Under the pieces are notes generated by a model. It saw nothing but the letters and a program-made list of their open reading frames with translations. It was not told the origin of the DNA and ran no database searches. Shown here in pieces: positions 48,465-58,776 of a stretch of DNA of 64,000 bases. Positions within the stretch are counted from its first letter, which is position 1. Each line of letters starts with the position of its first letter. The DNA lies in assembly GCA_021818425.1 (NCBI GenBank), contig JAKAEC010000003.1, positions 28,210 to 92,209 of the forward strand, read 5' to 3'. This DNA is from Pseudomonadota bacterium (lineage in GTDB: Bacteria; Pseudomonadota; Alphaproteobacteria; Acetobacterales; Acetobacteraceae). Made by a program: the position numbers and the translations under genes.

Positions 48465-49997
48465 TTATCCGAAGACGCGCAGCAGATTCTCGATAAACGC
48501 GATCAGCGCCTTCTCCGTTTCCGGCTTGATTTGCTGTTCGGTCTCAATGGAACTCACGATTTCCGGCGCGTTCGCCTTAATGTCCGAGATGAGTTGCGCC
48601 TCGAAAGCACCAATCTTGTCCACGGCAATCCCGTCTAGATAGCCGCGGGTGCCCGCAAACACCGAGATCACCTGCTCCGATACTGAAAGCGGCTTGAACT
48701 GCGGCTGCTTGAGCAACTCCGTCAGGCGCGCCCCGCGGGCAAGCAACTTCTGGGTGGCAGGGTCGAGGTCGGAAGCAAATTGAGCAAAAGCTGCCATTTC
48801 GCGGTACTGCGCCAGATCGAGCTTAATCTTGCCAGCCACTTGCTTCATCGCCTTGATCTGCGCAGCCGAGCCAACGCGCGAAACCGAGAGCCCCACGTTA
48901 ATGGCCGGACGGATGCCCTTGAAGAACAGCTCCGTCTCCAGGAAGATCTGGCCATCGGTGATGGAAATCACGTTGGTCGGGATATAAGCAGCGACGTCAC
49001 CGGCCTGTGTTTCAATCACCGGCAGGGCGGTTAGCGAGCCAGCGCCGTACTCATCCGACATCTTGGCCGCGCGCTCCAACAGGCGTGAATGCAGATAGAA
49101 TACATCACCGGGGTAAGCTTCGCGACCCGGCGGGCGGCGCAGAAGCAGCGACATCTGGCGATACGCGACGGCCTGTTTTGACAGATCGTCATAGCCAATC
49201 AACGCGTGCATGCCATTGTCGCGAAAATACTCACCCATGGCGCAGCCCGTGTACGGGGCTAGATATTGCATGGGCGCCGGGTCCGAAGCCGTAGCGGCGA
49301 CGACGATGGAGTATTCCATCACGCCGTACTCCTCCAGCGTGCGCACAAGCTGCGCCACGGTGGAACGCTTTTGCCCGACCGCCACGTAGATACAATAGAG
49401 CTTCTTGCTCTCATCGTCGGTCGCGTTAACTGCCTTCTGGTTAATGATGGTGTCGATAATCAGCGCAGTCTTGCCGGTTTGACGGTCGCCGATAATCAAC
49501 TCGCGCTGACCGCGGCCAATGGGCACCAGCACGTCGATCGCCTTGACGCCAGTCTGCATCGGCTCATGGACAGATTTACGCGGAATGATACCCGGCGCCT
49601 TGGTCTCAACCAGGCGGCGCTCAGTTGCCTCGATCGCACCCTTACCGTCAATCGGGTTACCGAGCGCATCTACGACGCGGCCCAGCAATCCCTTGCCCAC
49701 TGGCACATCGACGATCTCGCCGGTTCGGGTCACGGCGTCACCCTCGCGCAAGGTCTTATCGTCACCGAAAATCACGACGCCCACATTGTCGGATTCCAGG
49801 TTCAACGCCATACCCTTGAGCCCGGAGCCAGGAAAGCTCACCAACTCGCCGGCCTGCACATTGGCAAGACCAAATACGCGCGCGATGCCGTCACCCACGG
49901 AGAGGACCTGGCCGGTCTCGGCCACGTTGGCTTCGGTGTCGAAATCCGCGATCTGACGCTTCAGAATCTCGGAGATTTCGGCGGGACGGATCTCCAT
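48465..49997 (-). CDS. atpA: ATP synthase F1 subunit alpha
   Basis: Regulatory nucleotide-binding subunit of F1. The 510-residue protein has the N-terminal [23 protein letters not shown], Walker [10 protein letters not shown], the [23 protein letters not shown] segment and the ISVTDGQIF-type region ([15 protein letters not shown]). It is complete and starts 1 bp after the end of atpH. Confidence 0.97.
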   Translation of the reverse strand: MEIRPAEISEILKRQIADFDTEANVAETGQVLSVGDGIARVFGLANVQAGELVSFPGSGLKGMALNLESDNVGVVIFGDDKTLREGDAVTRTGEIVDVPVGKGLLGRVVDALGNPIDGKGAIEATERRLVETKAPGIIPRKSVHEPMQTGVKAIDVLVPIGRGQRELIIGDRQTGKTALIIDTIINQKAVNATDDESKKLYCIYVAVGQKRSTVAQLVRTLEEYGVMEYSIVVAATASDPAPMQYLAPYTGCAMGEYFRDNGMHALIGYDDLSKQAVAYRQMSLLLRRPPGREAYPGDVFYLHSRLLERAAKMSDEYGAGSLTALPVIETQAGDVAAYIPTNVISITDGQIFLETELFFKGIRPAINVGLSVSRVGSAAQIKAMKQVAGKIKLDLAQYREMAAFAQFASDLDPATQKLLARGARLTELLKQPQFKPLSVSEQVISVFAGTRGYLDGIAVDKIGAFEAQLISDIKANAPEIVSSIETEQQIKPETEKALIAFIENLLRVFG

Positions 49998-49998
49998 A

Positions 49999-50562
49999 TC
50001 AGGCAGCTCCCTTGAGAGAATAATTCAGCCGGTTAAGGCGCGATTTAAGAGTTGTGTCGTACAGCTTATCGCCGATTTGCAGACGCAGGCCGCCCAACAG
50101 TGACGGATCTATCTGCTCTACCAGTCGGACGGTGCTATAGCTGGCTTCCGCGAGACGCGCGCGCAACTGATTGCGCTGCGTGTCGGAGAGGGTGCGGGCA
50201 GAAATTACTGTGGCCACCACCTCACCGCGCTTAGCGGCCGCATAGGCAGCAAAACCTTCAATCAACATCGGCAGATCCCGCAAACGGCGATTCGCAGCAA
50301 CAACACCGACAAAATGGCGCACCAGCACGGCAACACCCTGCCCAGCCAATGCCTCATCCAGCACCGGCGCCAATTTTACGGTATCGGTCAACGGGTTGGC
50401 GATCAGCGCGGCAAGCGCCTTATGCGCCTTAAGCAGCTGACTGAGGGCTTCCATCTGGGCAATCGTCTCGTCCAGTACGCCACGCTCTGCCGCTAGCGCG
50501 TACAGCGCCGCAGCATAACGCGCGGCAAGGCTACTTATACCCATGCCCGTAATCTCGACCAA
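49999..50562 (-). CDS. atpH: ATP synthase F1 subunit delta
   Basis: Stalk subunit joining F1 to the membrane sector. The 187-residue protein shows [13 protein letters not shown] at the start and the conserved end [25 protein letters not shown]. The start is uncertain: TTG 50562 has a GGGAAG-like site, while ATG 50544 removes six residues and begins [11 protein letters not shown]. It opens the atpHAGDC operon, whose promoter should lie in the stretch above 50563. Confidence 0.93.
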   Translation of the reverse strand: MVEITGMGISSLAARYAAALYALAAERGVLDETIAQMEALSQLLKAHKALAALIANPLTDTVKLAPVLDEALAGQGVAVLVRHFVGVVAANRRLRDLPMLIEGFAAYAAAKRGEVVATVISARTLSDTQRNQLRARLAEASYSTVRLVEQIDPSLLGGLRLQIGDKLYDTTLKSRLNRLNYSLKGAA

Positions 50563-51167
50563 AATCTTCCCGCCTCTGTTGCCGTACTCTGAAATATAGT
50601 GCTTCTGCCGAAGCTCCGGCGGCCAGTATCATAGGGTTTGGGGCTCAGCAAGACCATTAGCGACGTCTCTTGCAAACACGGCCGAACACGCTGGCAGGCT
50701 GCATCCGAAGGCTGAATTTCAACGCGCTCGATGCCGATCTTGCCGCCTGGCAAACAATGCAACGCGCTAGCCTGCCCCCCTGCTATTCATCGGCACGCTG
50801 CGTTCAATGCATGACTTCTGCACGGCGCCAACCCTTCCGGCTGCGCCGGTCACATTTCTGAGCTACTCAGCCTTGGCCGAGAAGCTCGAATCCGACCCGC
50901 AGATCTCGACACCGAGCTGACTAAACCCGAGGACTCGGCATCACCACTATCATGTTGTTGCTGCTAAATTTTATGAGCAAAACTTTTGGCGCCACCCTGA
51001 CCCACACGGATGTGGATGATAACGGTAAGGCGACGATCAGTAGCTAAGCTAGGCTTTGGTTTTTGCGTGCCGCTCATGCTTGCTAGGCTGGGAGATCCTA
51101 GCCCACCTGCCGAAGATCAAAACCCACGACGACGTAGACCGGGGCAAAGCTCCAGAGTGCGTCGCTT
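50563..51167. other. Upstream region of the ATP synthase operon, no intact gene
   Basis: About 600 bp. The first 100 bp should hold the atpH promoter, though I cannot pick clear boxes. A plus-strand stretch near 50710-51050 has coding-like pieces (LNFNALDADLAAWQTMQRASL, then SKTFGATLTHTDVDDNGKA) in different frames with stops between them. It may be a decayed gene; I cannot name the family. Confidence 0.45.
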
Positions 51168-51443
51168 TCAGATTTGCGTGGCGACAGTGGGTAGGATGAA
51201 GCGTAACAGCAATAAGATAGCAAACAGAAGAGCCACCCAGCCGAACAACCCGCCGAGCGTGCGCATCACCATCATCACCATGAGTGAGATCAGGAACAGC
51301 ATAAAGCATAACTGCCACTGAGGATCGATAATGCCGAATACAAGCATAATATTGATCAGAAAATCGTCAATGAAGTTAACCAGCCCCATTAAGGTCGCAG
51401 CGGTATTCAGGATCAACCCATTGAAAGCGTCGCCTCCGCCCAT
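51168..51443 (-). CDS. Small hydrophobic membrane protein, unknown
   Basis: A 91-residue protein with three predicted membrane segments: LILNTAATLMGLVNFIDDF, INIMLVFGIIDPQWQL followed by CFMLFLISLMVMMVMRTL, and FGWVALLFAILLLLRFIL. A modest ribosome binding site (GGTGGG) precedes ATG 51443. No family is recognised. The long uninterrupted hydrophobic pattern argues for a real protein, but the flanks are eroded and it may be a relic. Confidence 0.5.
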   Translation of the reverse strand: MGGGDAFNGLILNTAATLMGLVNFIDDFLINIMLVFGIIDPQWQLCFMLFLISLMVMMVMRTLGGLFGWVALLFAILLLLRFILPTVATQI

Positions 51444-51745
51444 CTGCCCACCCGTCCAAGCCCAAACGCTGGAGCTTCACCAATATGAATAGCCCAAACT
51501 CAACCACCGAGAGCCGGCCGGCTCACGCAGGGAGCAGAAACAGCGGCTTCACGAAGCCTGCGATCCAATTAATAAACATTTGGTATGATTTTTCAACATA
51601 TTTGCGGTAAGACAACGATTTATTCTGAATATCCGCCCAGCACTACACAATCAGCCCAGCGCTCGAACCGCTGCGCATGGCGCTTGCGCCTTAATCGGAT
51701 TCGTCTTAACCCCGACCGCTAGTTCTATTGTTTGGAGTTTTCGTC

Positions 51746-52774
<1,029 letters not shown>

Positions 52775-52810
52775 GCCTACTACCATTCGCCACGGCGGCT
52801 AGGGGGCCGC

Positions 52811-53494
52811 CTACTCCAAGTCGAACACGGCGGACACATTCGCCGTGATAGTGATTTTACCGGGGGCAGATTGCGGCCCCGGGGCGGCGGCCGCCATGGC
52901 TATTATGAGCGGCCCCGGCGGCACCTTCCCATTGCTTGTGTTCACGTTCAGCGTTTTCAGCGCACCCACTTTCTTATGCAATGCGTCCGCGATACCATCT
53001 GCCTCGACGCGCAGCTGCGTCAGCGCATCGCAGATCGCCGCGCGCTTGGCCGCCGCCTGCCGCTTCTTGGAAAGGTCGCCTCTCAGGCCGTTTAACATAA
53101 GTCCATCGGCCTGTAACCTAGCCAACAGGTAGTTGAATGTCTTACCCGGCGCACCGTCCTTGACGGGCTGGATCAAAGTGAGGCTCTGCTGGGAGGTGAA
53201 CCGCCGCTTGGAATGATCATCCGGCGTGCTGGCATAGCTCTCATAACCGCCCGTGATAATCACCACGTTCGGTACGCTTCGTGCCGCCGCCAGAGCTTTT
53301 GCCATCGCCTGGTTCAGGGCCTCTTGCGCGCCGGCGGCACTCGGCTGAACTTCCTGCACGTTGAAACTCGCCACGACCTCGTCGGGCGCTACCCGGACGG
53401 TGCCGTTAGCACTTAAGGTTAGCACCGTCTGCGCCTTGGCCGACATCGCCGCCCCCATTAGAATCGGAACAAGAAACCAGAATGTCCGCGTCAT
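52811..53494 (-). CDS. SIMPL domain-containing periplasmic protein
   Basis: A 227-residue secreted protein with a signal peptide (FWFLVPILMGAAMSAKAQT). The SIMPL (DUF541) domain follows: LTLSANGTVRVAPDEVVASFNVQ, then YESYASTPDDHSKRRFTSQQSLTL and an end with ITANVSAVFDLE. SIMPL proteins form outer-membrane or periplasmic rings of unclear function, linked to oxidative stress in a few species. It faces asd tail to tail and appears to be a single-gene unit. Confidence 0.88.
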   Translation of the reverse strand: MTRTFWFLVPILMGAAMSAKAQTVLTLSANGTVRVAPDEVVASFNVQEVQPSAAGAQEALNQAMAKALAAARSVPNVVIITGGYESYASTPDDHSKRRFTSQQSLTLIQPVKDGAPGKTFNYLLARLQADGLMLNGLRGDLSKKRQAAAKRAAICDALTQLRVEADGIADALHKKVGALKTLNVNTSNGKVPPGPLIIAMAAAAPGPQSAPGKITITANVSAVFDLE

Positions 53495-53536
53495 CCGCCC
53501 GCTCCTGCTATGAGCGAGCCGAGCATAGCGCCGACG

Positions 53537-54217
53537 TCAAGGCCCGACCAGCATTGCCTCCGCCCGAACGAGATCGGCAACGGTCGTAATCTTAAAGTTA
53601 TCCTCTGAGCCATGGACCATTTCCACACGCAACCCAGCGTGTTCGGCAATCATTGCGTCATCGGTAAACTCGGTCTCCGGCGCCGTATGTATGGCATAGC
53701 GGTGGGCGTGCAGAATGTCCTTATAAAGAAATCCCTGCGGGGTTTGCGCCCGCCAAAGCCCGGTACGACTCACCGTGCCAATCACCACCCCATCCTCCAC
53801 ACGCTTTAATGTGTCGGCCAGGGGCACACCGGCGATGGCTGCGGCAGAGCGCTTTAGCGCCTCCAGCACGGCGGAGATGGTCTCTGGTGCCACGAACGGC
53901 CTCACCGCATCATGGATCAGCACGGCCTCCGGCTTCAGGGTAGCGATGGCCTCTAGCCCCAGCCTCACGGAATCCTGCCGCTCCTTGCCACCGAAGCGTA
54001 CCTCCAGCAACTTCTCTAGCCCGGCAGTGGCTTCATCATACAGCGCCTTATCGTCCGGGTGGATGAGCACCTGCACCGCGTCGATGGCTGGATGTCGGAC
54101 TAACGCCTGAATGGTATGGCGCAGAACCGGATGCCGCGCCAAGTGCAGATATTGCTTCGGTAGCGGCCCACCAACGCGGTAGCCCCGCCCCGCCGCAACG
54201 ATAAGCCCGATATTCAT
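53537..54217 (-). CDS. ispD: 2-C-methyl-D-erythritol 4-phosphate cytidylyltransferase
   Basis: Third step of the MEP isoprenoid pathway, making CDP-methylerythritol. The 226-residue protein has the nucleotide-binding [47 protein letters not shown], and the TPQGF and FTDDAMIAE segments. ATG 54217 overlaps the rph stop by 4 bp; a longer open frame upstream lies inside rph and is not real. Many alphaproteobacteria fuse IspD to IspF. Here IspD is alone and the IspF domain is absent, so ispF must be elsewhere. Confidence 0.94.
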   Translation of the reverse strand: MNIGLIVAAGRGYRVGGPLPKQYLHLARHPVLRHTIQALVRHPAIDAVQVLIHPDDKALYDEATAGLEKLLEVRFGGKERQDSVRLGLEAIATLKPEAVLIHDAVRPFVAPETISAVLEALKRSAAAIAGVPLADTLKRVEDGVVIGTVSRTGLWRAQTPQGFLYKDILHAHRYAIHTAPETEFTDDAMIAEHAGLRVEMVHGSEDNFKITTVADLVRAEAMLVGP

Positions 54218-54930
54218 GAGGCCAAAGCCAATTTCTGCGCGGCGAACAATTCCGCCGTGCCCTGGCGTGCCAGCCCTAGCAGCACATTCAAGGCGCGTTC
54301 GTCGAAGGTGGATTTTTCCGCCGTGGCCTGAATCTCGACAATGCCGCCAGCGGCGGTAAGAATGAAATTCGCGTCCGCGTCGGCCACACAATCCTCGGCG
54401 TAGTCCAGGTCTAGCACCGGGTTGCCCTGAAAAATGCCACAGGAGACCGCCGCCACCTGCCCCAAAGTCGGCATGGATTTGAGGACATTCTTCTCCCGCA
54501 ACTTCCGGAAGGCCAGCACCATCGCCACATAGGCGCCCGTGATCGCCGCACAGCGCGTACCGCCATCGGCATTCAGCACGTCGCAATCCAGCGTCACGGT
54601 CATCTCTCCCATGGCCTTGCGATCCACGACAGCACGTAAGCTACGCCCTATTAGGCGCTGGATCTCTTGCGTGCGGCCGGATTGCTTGCCACGCGCGGCC
54701 TCGCGCTCGCCGCGCGTATGAGTAGCCCGCGGCAACATGCCGTATTCGGCGGTCACCCACCCCTCGCTTTGGCCGCGCATGAAAGGCGGTACCCGGCCTT
54801 CCACGCTGGCGGTGCATAGGACCTCTGTACTCCCCATGCGAATCAGCGCGGAACCTTCGGCGTGGCGGGAAAACCCGGTCTCGATGGAAACCGTACGCAG
54901 CGCGTTGAATTCTCTGCCCGAGGGCCGCAT
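54214..54930 (-). CDS. rph: Ribonuclease PH
   Basis: Phosphorolytic 3'-5' exoribonuclease that trims tRNA 3' ends. The 238-residue protein shows [20 protein letters not shown], the RNase PH core [30 protein letters not shown], and the phosphate-binding/active region [23 protein letters not shown] and [26 protein letters not shown] lies upstream of ATG 54930. It is divergent from hrcA (51-bp gap), a common alphaproteobacterial arrangement, and translationally coupled to ispD. Confidence 0.95.
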   Translation of the reverse strand: MRPSGREFNALRTVSIETGFSRHAEGSALIRMGSTEVLCTASVEGRVPPFMRGQSEGWVTAEYGMLPRATHTRGEREAARGKQSGRTQEIQRLIGRSLRAVVDRKAMGEMTVTLDCDVLNADGGTRCAAITGAYVAMVLAFRKLREKNVLKSMPTLGQVAAVSCGIFQGNPVLDLDYAEDCVADADANFILTAAGGIVEIQATAEKSTFDERALNVLLGLARQGTAELFAAQKLALAS

Positions 54931-54981
54931 ACTTACTCTCCTTCAATTTTCTCCGCTGTGCTATTATCCGAGCGTTGCCAC

Positions 54982-56049
54982 ATGGACCATAGACACACCC
55001 CCCCTTTGCCCCGCCTACCGCCAGGGCTTGATATACGCTCCGCTGCAGTTTTGCGGGAGATAGTGGAACAATACGTGGAAACGGGCGAGCCCATGGGTAG
55101 CCGCACGCTTTCGCGACTGCTGCCGCACAAGCTCTCGCCGGCGACCATCCGCAACGTGATGGCGGACTTGACCGATGCCGGGTTGCTGTTCTCACCCCAC
55201 ACCTCGGCCGGACGCCTGCCCACAGAACGAGGTTTGCGGCTGTTCGTCGACGGGCTGCTGCAATTCGGCGAGCTTTCGGACGAGGAGCGGACGAATATCA
55301 ACCTCGCCCTCGCCCAGTCCGGGCGCTCCTTGCAAGATACGCTAGCACATGCCTCTTCGTTGCTTTCCGGCCTTTCCGCTGCCGCCGGGCTCGTGCTGGC
55401 CCCAAAGGGCGAAGGGCCAGTCAAGCATATTGAGTTCGTGCCGCTCTCGCCGGGCAGAGCACTGGTGGTGCTGGTCTCGGCCGACGGACAGGTGGAAAAC
55501 CGCATCATCGAAACCCCACCCGGCCTGCCTCCTAGCGCTTTGCAGCAGGCCAGCAACTTTCTCAACGCCCATCTGTCCGGACTGACCTTGGCGGAGCTGC
55601 GCAAGCATGTGGGAGCGAAACTGGCAGCAGACCGCTCGGCACTGGATGAACTCACCAGTGCCGTCATCGAGGCAGGACTCGCCACCTGGGCCTCCGATGG
55701 GCGCTCCGGCTCACTGATCCTGCGCGGCCAGGGCCGACTCTTAGAAGATATCGACCAACTTGAAAAACTCAGCGCCATCCAGGCGTTATTCGAACGGCTC
55801 GAAACGGAAGAAACGCTGCTGAAACTGCTGGACTTGGCAGAAGAGTCCGATGGCGTGCGGATCTTCATCGGAGCCGAATCTGGGCTGTTTGGCACCGCCG
55901 GGGTCGCGATGGTCGTTGCCCCGGCGCGCAACGCCCAGGACCGCATTGTAGGTGCCATCGGCGTCATCGGCCCCACACGCATCAATTACGGCAAGATTAT
56001 CCCGGTGGTGGATTATACCGCCCGTGTCATCGGCCGACTTTTGGGATAA
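54982..56049 (+). CDS. hrcA: Heat-inducible transcription repressor HrcA
   Basis: Represses groESL by binding CIRCE; heat inactivates it until GroEL refolds it. The 355-residue protein has the winged helix (SAAVLREIVEQYVETGEPMGSRTL, SPATIRNVMADLTDAGLL, SPHTSAGRLPTERG), a GAF-like middle and the C-terminal GVIGPTRINYGKIIPVVDYTARVI. ATG 54982 is the usual start; the open frame further upstream runs through rph. I found no CIRCE dyad (TTAGCACTC-N9-GAGTGCTAA) in the 51-bp space. grpE, its usual partner, is absent; degP follows instead on the other strand. Confidence 0.95.
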   Translation: MDHRHTPPLPRLPPGLDIRSAAVLREIVEQYVETGEPMGSRTLSRLLPHKLSPATIRNVMADLTDAGLLFSPHTSAGRLPTERGLRLFVDGLLQFGELSDEERTNINLALAQSGRSLQDTLAHASSLLSGLSAAAGLVLAPKGEGPVKHIEFVPLSPGRALVVLVSADGQVENRIIETPPGLPPSALQQASNFLNAHLSGLTLAELRKHVGAKLAADRSALDELTSAVIEAGLATWASDGRSGSLILRGQGRLLEDIDQLEKLSAIQALFERLETEETLLKLLDLAEESDGVRIFIGAESGLFGTAGVAMVVAPARNAQDRIVGAIGVIGPTRINYGKIIPVVDYTARVIGRLLG

Positions 56050-56102
56050 AGGGGCCGCCCGCCTTGCGGCGGACGACCCCAGTCAAGACCGGCGGATGGG
56101 AA

Positions 56103-57647
56103 TTAGTGCCCGGCGGTATTGTTGCCGTTCAGGGTAATACCCACAAACAGCGCCTGACCTTGGCGAACAATGCGCAGCGCCACCGCGCCAGCGCCGGATT
56201 TGCGCGCAGCTTTGATCGCGGCCACCGCTTGATCAGGGCTGGAGACGTCGGTTGCACCCACGCCCACCAGCAGGTCGCCCTGCTGCAAACCGGCTTCGTC
56301 GGCCAGGGAGCCCTGCTTCACCCCTACGATCACCACGCCGGTCGCGTCAGTCGGCAAGTTGAGCTGGCTGCGTAGCGTCGCGGTCAGTGGCGCCAGGGTC
56401 AATCCAAGCGCCCCGTGCGAAGCCGTCTGCTGGCCGTTGGAACCGTTCTGCTCGAAGCTGGCACTCGGGTTGGCGGGCATTTTCTCCACTGCCACGGAGA
56501 CATCCTTCTTCTGACCGTCACGAATATAGCTAATGTCCGCTGTATGGTTAGGATCGATATTAGCGATGTCACTGGCCAAATCACCAGGGTTGGTCACTTT
56601 TTGGCCGTTCACGGCGATGATCACGTCACCCTGTTTCAAGCCGGCTTTCTCCGCCGGACTGTTGGGCGCTACGGCAGCTATCAAGGCACCATCCGCATTC
56701 GGATTCGCCATTGGCAGCTTCATTGCCTGCGCAATCTGCGGCGAGATCATCTGCGCTGAAACCCCTAGGAAGCCGCGTGTTACCTTACCGTGCGCGATCA
56801 GCTGCGTGACCACGCGCTTGATCATGTCGGAGGGAATCGCAAAGCCGATGCCGACCGAGCCGCCAGAAGGCGAGAGAATTGCAGTATTGACACCGATCAC
56901 TTGGCCCTTCTGGTTCAGCAGCGGCCCGCCGGAATTGCCTTCGTTGATCGGCGCGTCAGTTTGGATGAAACGGTCGTAAGGACCGTCACCGATATTACGG
57001 CCCAGCGCGGAAATGATGCCGGCGGTGACCGTGTTACCAAGGCCAAAGGGATTGCCCATGGCGATCACCCACTGACCTGGCTCCAAATCCTTGGAATCGC
57101 CCAGCTCTACATAAGGCAGCGGCTTGCCTGCGTTAATCTTCAATACCGCCAGGTCAGTTTTCGGATCAGTACCAATAACCTTGGCCGGAAAATTATCACC
57201 ATCGGAGAGGGTAACCGTGACCGTTTTTTCATCCTTCACCACATGGTTGTTGGTAACAATCGTACCATTCGAGTTGATGATAAAGCCTGAGCCCTTAGCT
57301 TCGACCGCCTGCGGCTGCTGAGGTTGGCCAAACGTGAACGGAAAGCCCGGCGGAAAGCCAGGTATCTGCGGAAAACCGGGCGGCAGGCCATTTTGGTCCT
57401 GATGACCGCTAACCTGATCGGCGGTTTGATCGACCCGCAGCTTCACGTCCACCGAAACTACCGCGGGCATAACCTTTTTCACCAACGCAGAAAAATCAGG
57501 CACCGGGTGGAAGCTCTGCTGCACGGCCTTCGACGTATCGAGCGACGGGTCGGCAGCCCAAACCGGCATGGCGCTGACCGCAACCAGCGCGGTTGCCCCC
57601 AGAAGGGCGCAAACGCGCGCCACGCCACGTGATTTCATTGGTTTCAT
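56103..57647 (-). CDS. degP: Do-family periplasmic serine endopeptidase (DegP/HtrA)
   Basis: Periplasmic quality-control protease. The 514-residue protein has a signal peptide (VCALLGATALVAVSAMPVWAA), a trypsin-like domain with triad His135 (TNNHVV), Asp165 (DPKTDLAVL) and Ser239 (GNSGGPL), and two PDZ domains. The linker after the signal is Gly/Pro/Phe-rich (GFPQIPGFPPGFPF), a typical HtrA LA-loop. GGAG lies eight bases upstream of ATG 57647. It occupies the place where grpE would often follow hrcA. Its 194-bp upstream spacer probably carries an envelope-stress promoter, not identified. Confidence 0.96.
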   Translation of the reverse strand: MKPMKSRGVARVCALLGATALVAVSAMPVWAADPSLDTSKAVQQSFHPVPDFSALVKKVMPAVVSVDVKLRVDQTADQVSGHQDQNGLPPGFPQIPGFPPGFPFTFGQPQQPQAVEAKGSGFIINSNGTIVTNNHVVKDEKTVTVTLSDGDNFPAKVIGTDPKTDLAVLKINAGKPLPYVELGDSKDLEPGQWVIAMGNPFGLGNTVTAGIISALGRNIGDGPYDRFIQTDAPINEGNSGGPLLNQKGQVIGVNTAILSPSGGSVGIGFAIPSDMIKRVVTQLIAHGKVTRGFLGVSAQMISPQIAQAMKLPMANPNADGALIAAVAPNSPAEKAGLKQGDVIIAVNGQKVTNPGDLASDIANIDPNHTADISYIRDGQKKDVSVAVEKMPANPSASFEQNGSNGQQTASHGALGLTLAPLTATLRSQLNLPTDATGVVIVGVKQGSLADEAGLQQGDLLVGVGATDVSSPDQAVAAIKAARKSGAGAVALRIVRQGQALFVGITLNGNNTAGH

Positions 57648-57841
57648 ACGCGTTTCTCCTGCGTCCTACTGCAATTGCGTGTGCCTATCCAAAGGCGATC
57701 TGTGACTCAAATGACACAGGGAAAGGATGATCTCAATTGTAACAGACGCTAGGGTTACATTTCTTCACCCCCGGTGCGCTGGCGTTTCAAACCGCGGGAA
57801 CAGTGTTGCGATCGGCTACCGTAAGCCCGAAAAAATAATAG

Positions 57842-58711
57842 TCAGCGGTTCATCAGCACGCATATCGGGGCATTTTCCAGCACATACCGGGTGGTGCCGC
57901 CCAAAATTAACTGCCGCAGACGCGAGGCCGTGGAATAGGCGCCCATAGACATCAGATCCGCTCCAAAATCCTGCGCCGCCGCCAGCAGCCCGGCTCCGGT
58001 GTTTTTGTCAATGGCACTAAAGGTGCCGATATCCGCATCCACTCCATGCTGAGAGACGTAGTCTTGCACGGCCTCACCACCAGGGCCGGGGCGGACGTAA
58101 TCCTCCGACACTAGAATCCGCACCGCTTTTGCTTGGCGCACGAACGGCATAACCGAGCCCAGCGCCGAAGCCGCGTTAGCGGTGCCGTTCCAAGCAATGG
58201 CGATGCGCTGACCTATGCTGGTTGGCGGCGCCTCGGGGGCCAGCAGCACAGGCCGTCCAGAATCGAACAGCACGGCATGCAGCGCTTCAGCTGCCGCCAC
58301 GTCCTCGCCCGCCAGCGGATGAGGCACGATGGTTAAGTCCGCCAGCCGCGCTCCGTAAGCGACAAGCTGCTCCTCCCGACCGGTGAGCGTGACGAACCGC
58401 GCACTTGGTGCGCTGGTGCCACCACGCGCCCCCCCCACGGGTATCGCCGCTGCCGCTGCCACTCGCGAAAACATGTCCTTTAATGCAAGCACACGGGCAG
58501 CGCCCTCACGCTCGGTAAGCGTTATCATGTCCTCGATCAACGCGCCGGAAAGTCCTTCGCTGGCAAAGGGCGCGATTTCCAGCGCACCAGACAGCACATG
58601 CATCACCTCAAGATGCGCATTCCACATGCGAGCTAACAGAAATCCTGTCTCAAGCGCCGGGCCAGCTGAGGTGACGCTGTTGACTGGGAGCAGGAATTTG
58701 CGAACCGACAT
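57842..58711 (-). CDS. Universal stress protein, tandem UspA domains
   Basis: A 289-residue protein with two UspA-like halves. The second ends MGAYSTASRLRQLILGGTTRYVLENAPICVLMNR, matching the ATP-binding-type end of Usp domains (split here as MGAYSTASRLRQ and LILGGTTRYVL). The start ATG 58711 is taken from MSVRKFLLPVNS; a longer open frame upstream runs into puuB and is not real. Expression under starvation or stress is the family norm. It is the nearest gene downstream of puuB on the same strand (65-bp gap). Confidence 0.85.
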   Translation of the reverse strand: MSVRKFLLPVNSVTSAGPALETGFLLARMWNAHLEVMHVLSGALEIAPFASEGLSGALIEDMITLTEREGAARVLALKDMFSRVAAAAAIPVGGARGGTSAPSARFVTLTGREEQLVAYGARLADLTIVPHPLAGEDVAAAEALHAVLFDSGRPVLLAPEAPPTSIGQRIAIAWNGTANAASALGSVMPFVRQAKAVRILVSEDYVRPGPGGEAVQDYVSQHGVDADIGTFSAIDKNTGAGLLAAAQDFGADLMSMGAYSTASRLRQLILGGTTRYVLENAPICVLMNR

Positions 58712-58776
58712 GGCCAAGCACCCGCTAAATAAAATCGATGCTACGTAGTGTGCACCGGAACCGGGAAAAGGGGAAC

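Noticed and set aside
52775..52810. GGCGGC / GCCGCC hairpin between asd and the SIMPL gene as a terminator
   Set aside because: The stem is present but no T run follows on either strand, so intrinsic termination is not supported.
53537..54586. Long ispD frame extending about 120 codons upstream
   Set aside because: The extension runs inside rph in another frame and lacks IspD features; ATG 54217 gives the conserved start.
54862..54981. Upstream extension of hrcA
   Set aside because: It overlaps the start of rph on the other strand and is not conserved; ATG 54982 fits the family.
54931..54981. CIRCE element upstream of hrcA
   Set aside because: No TTAGCACTC-N9-GAGTGCTAA-like dyad is present in the 51-bp space.
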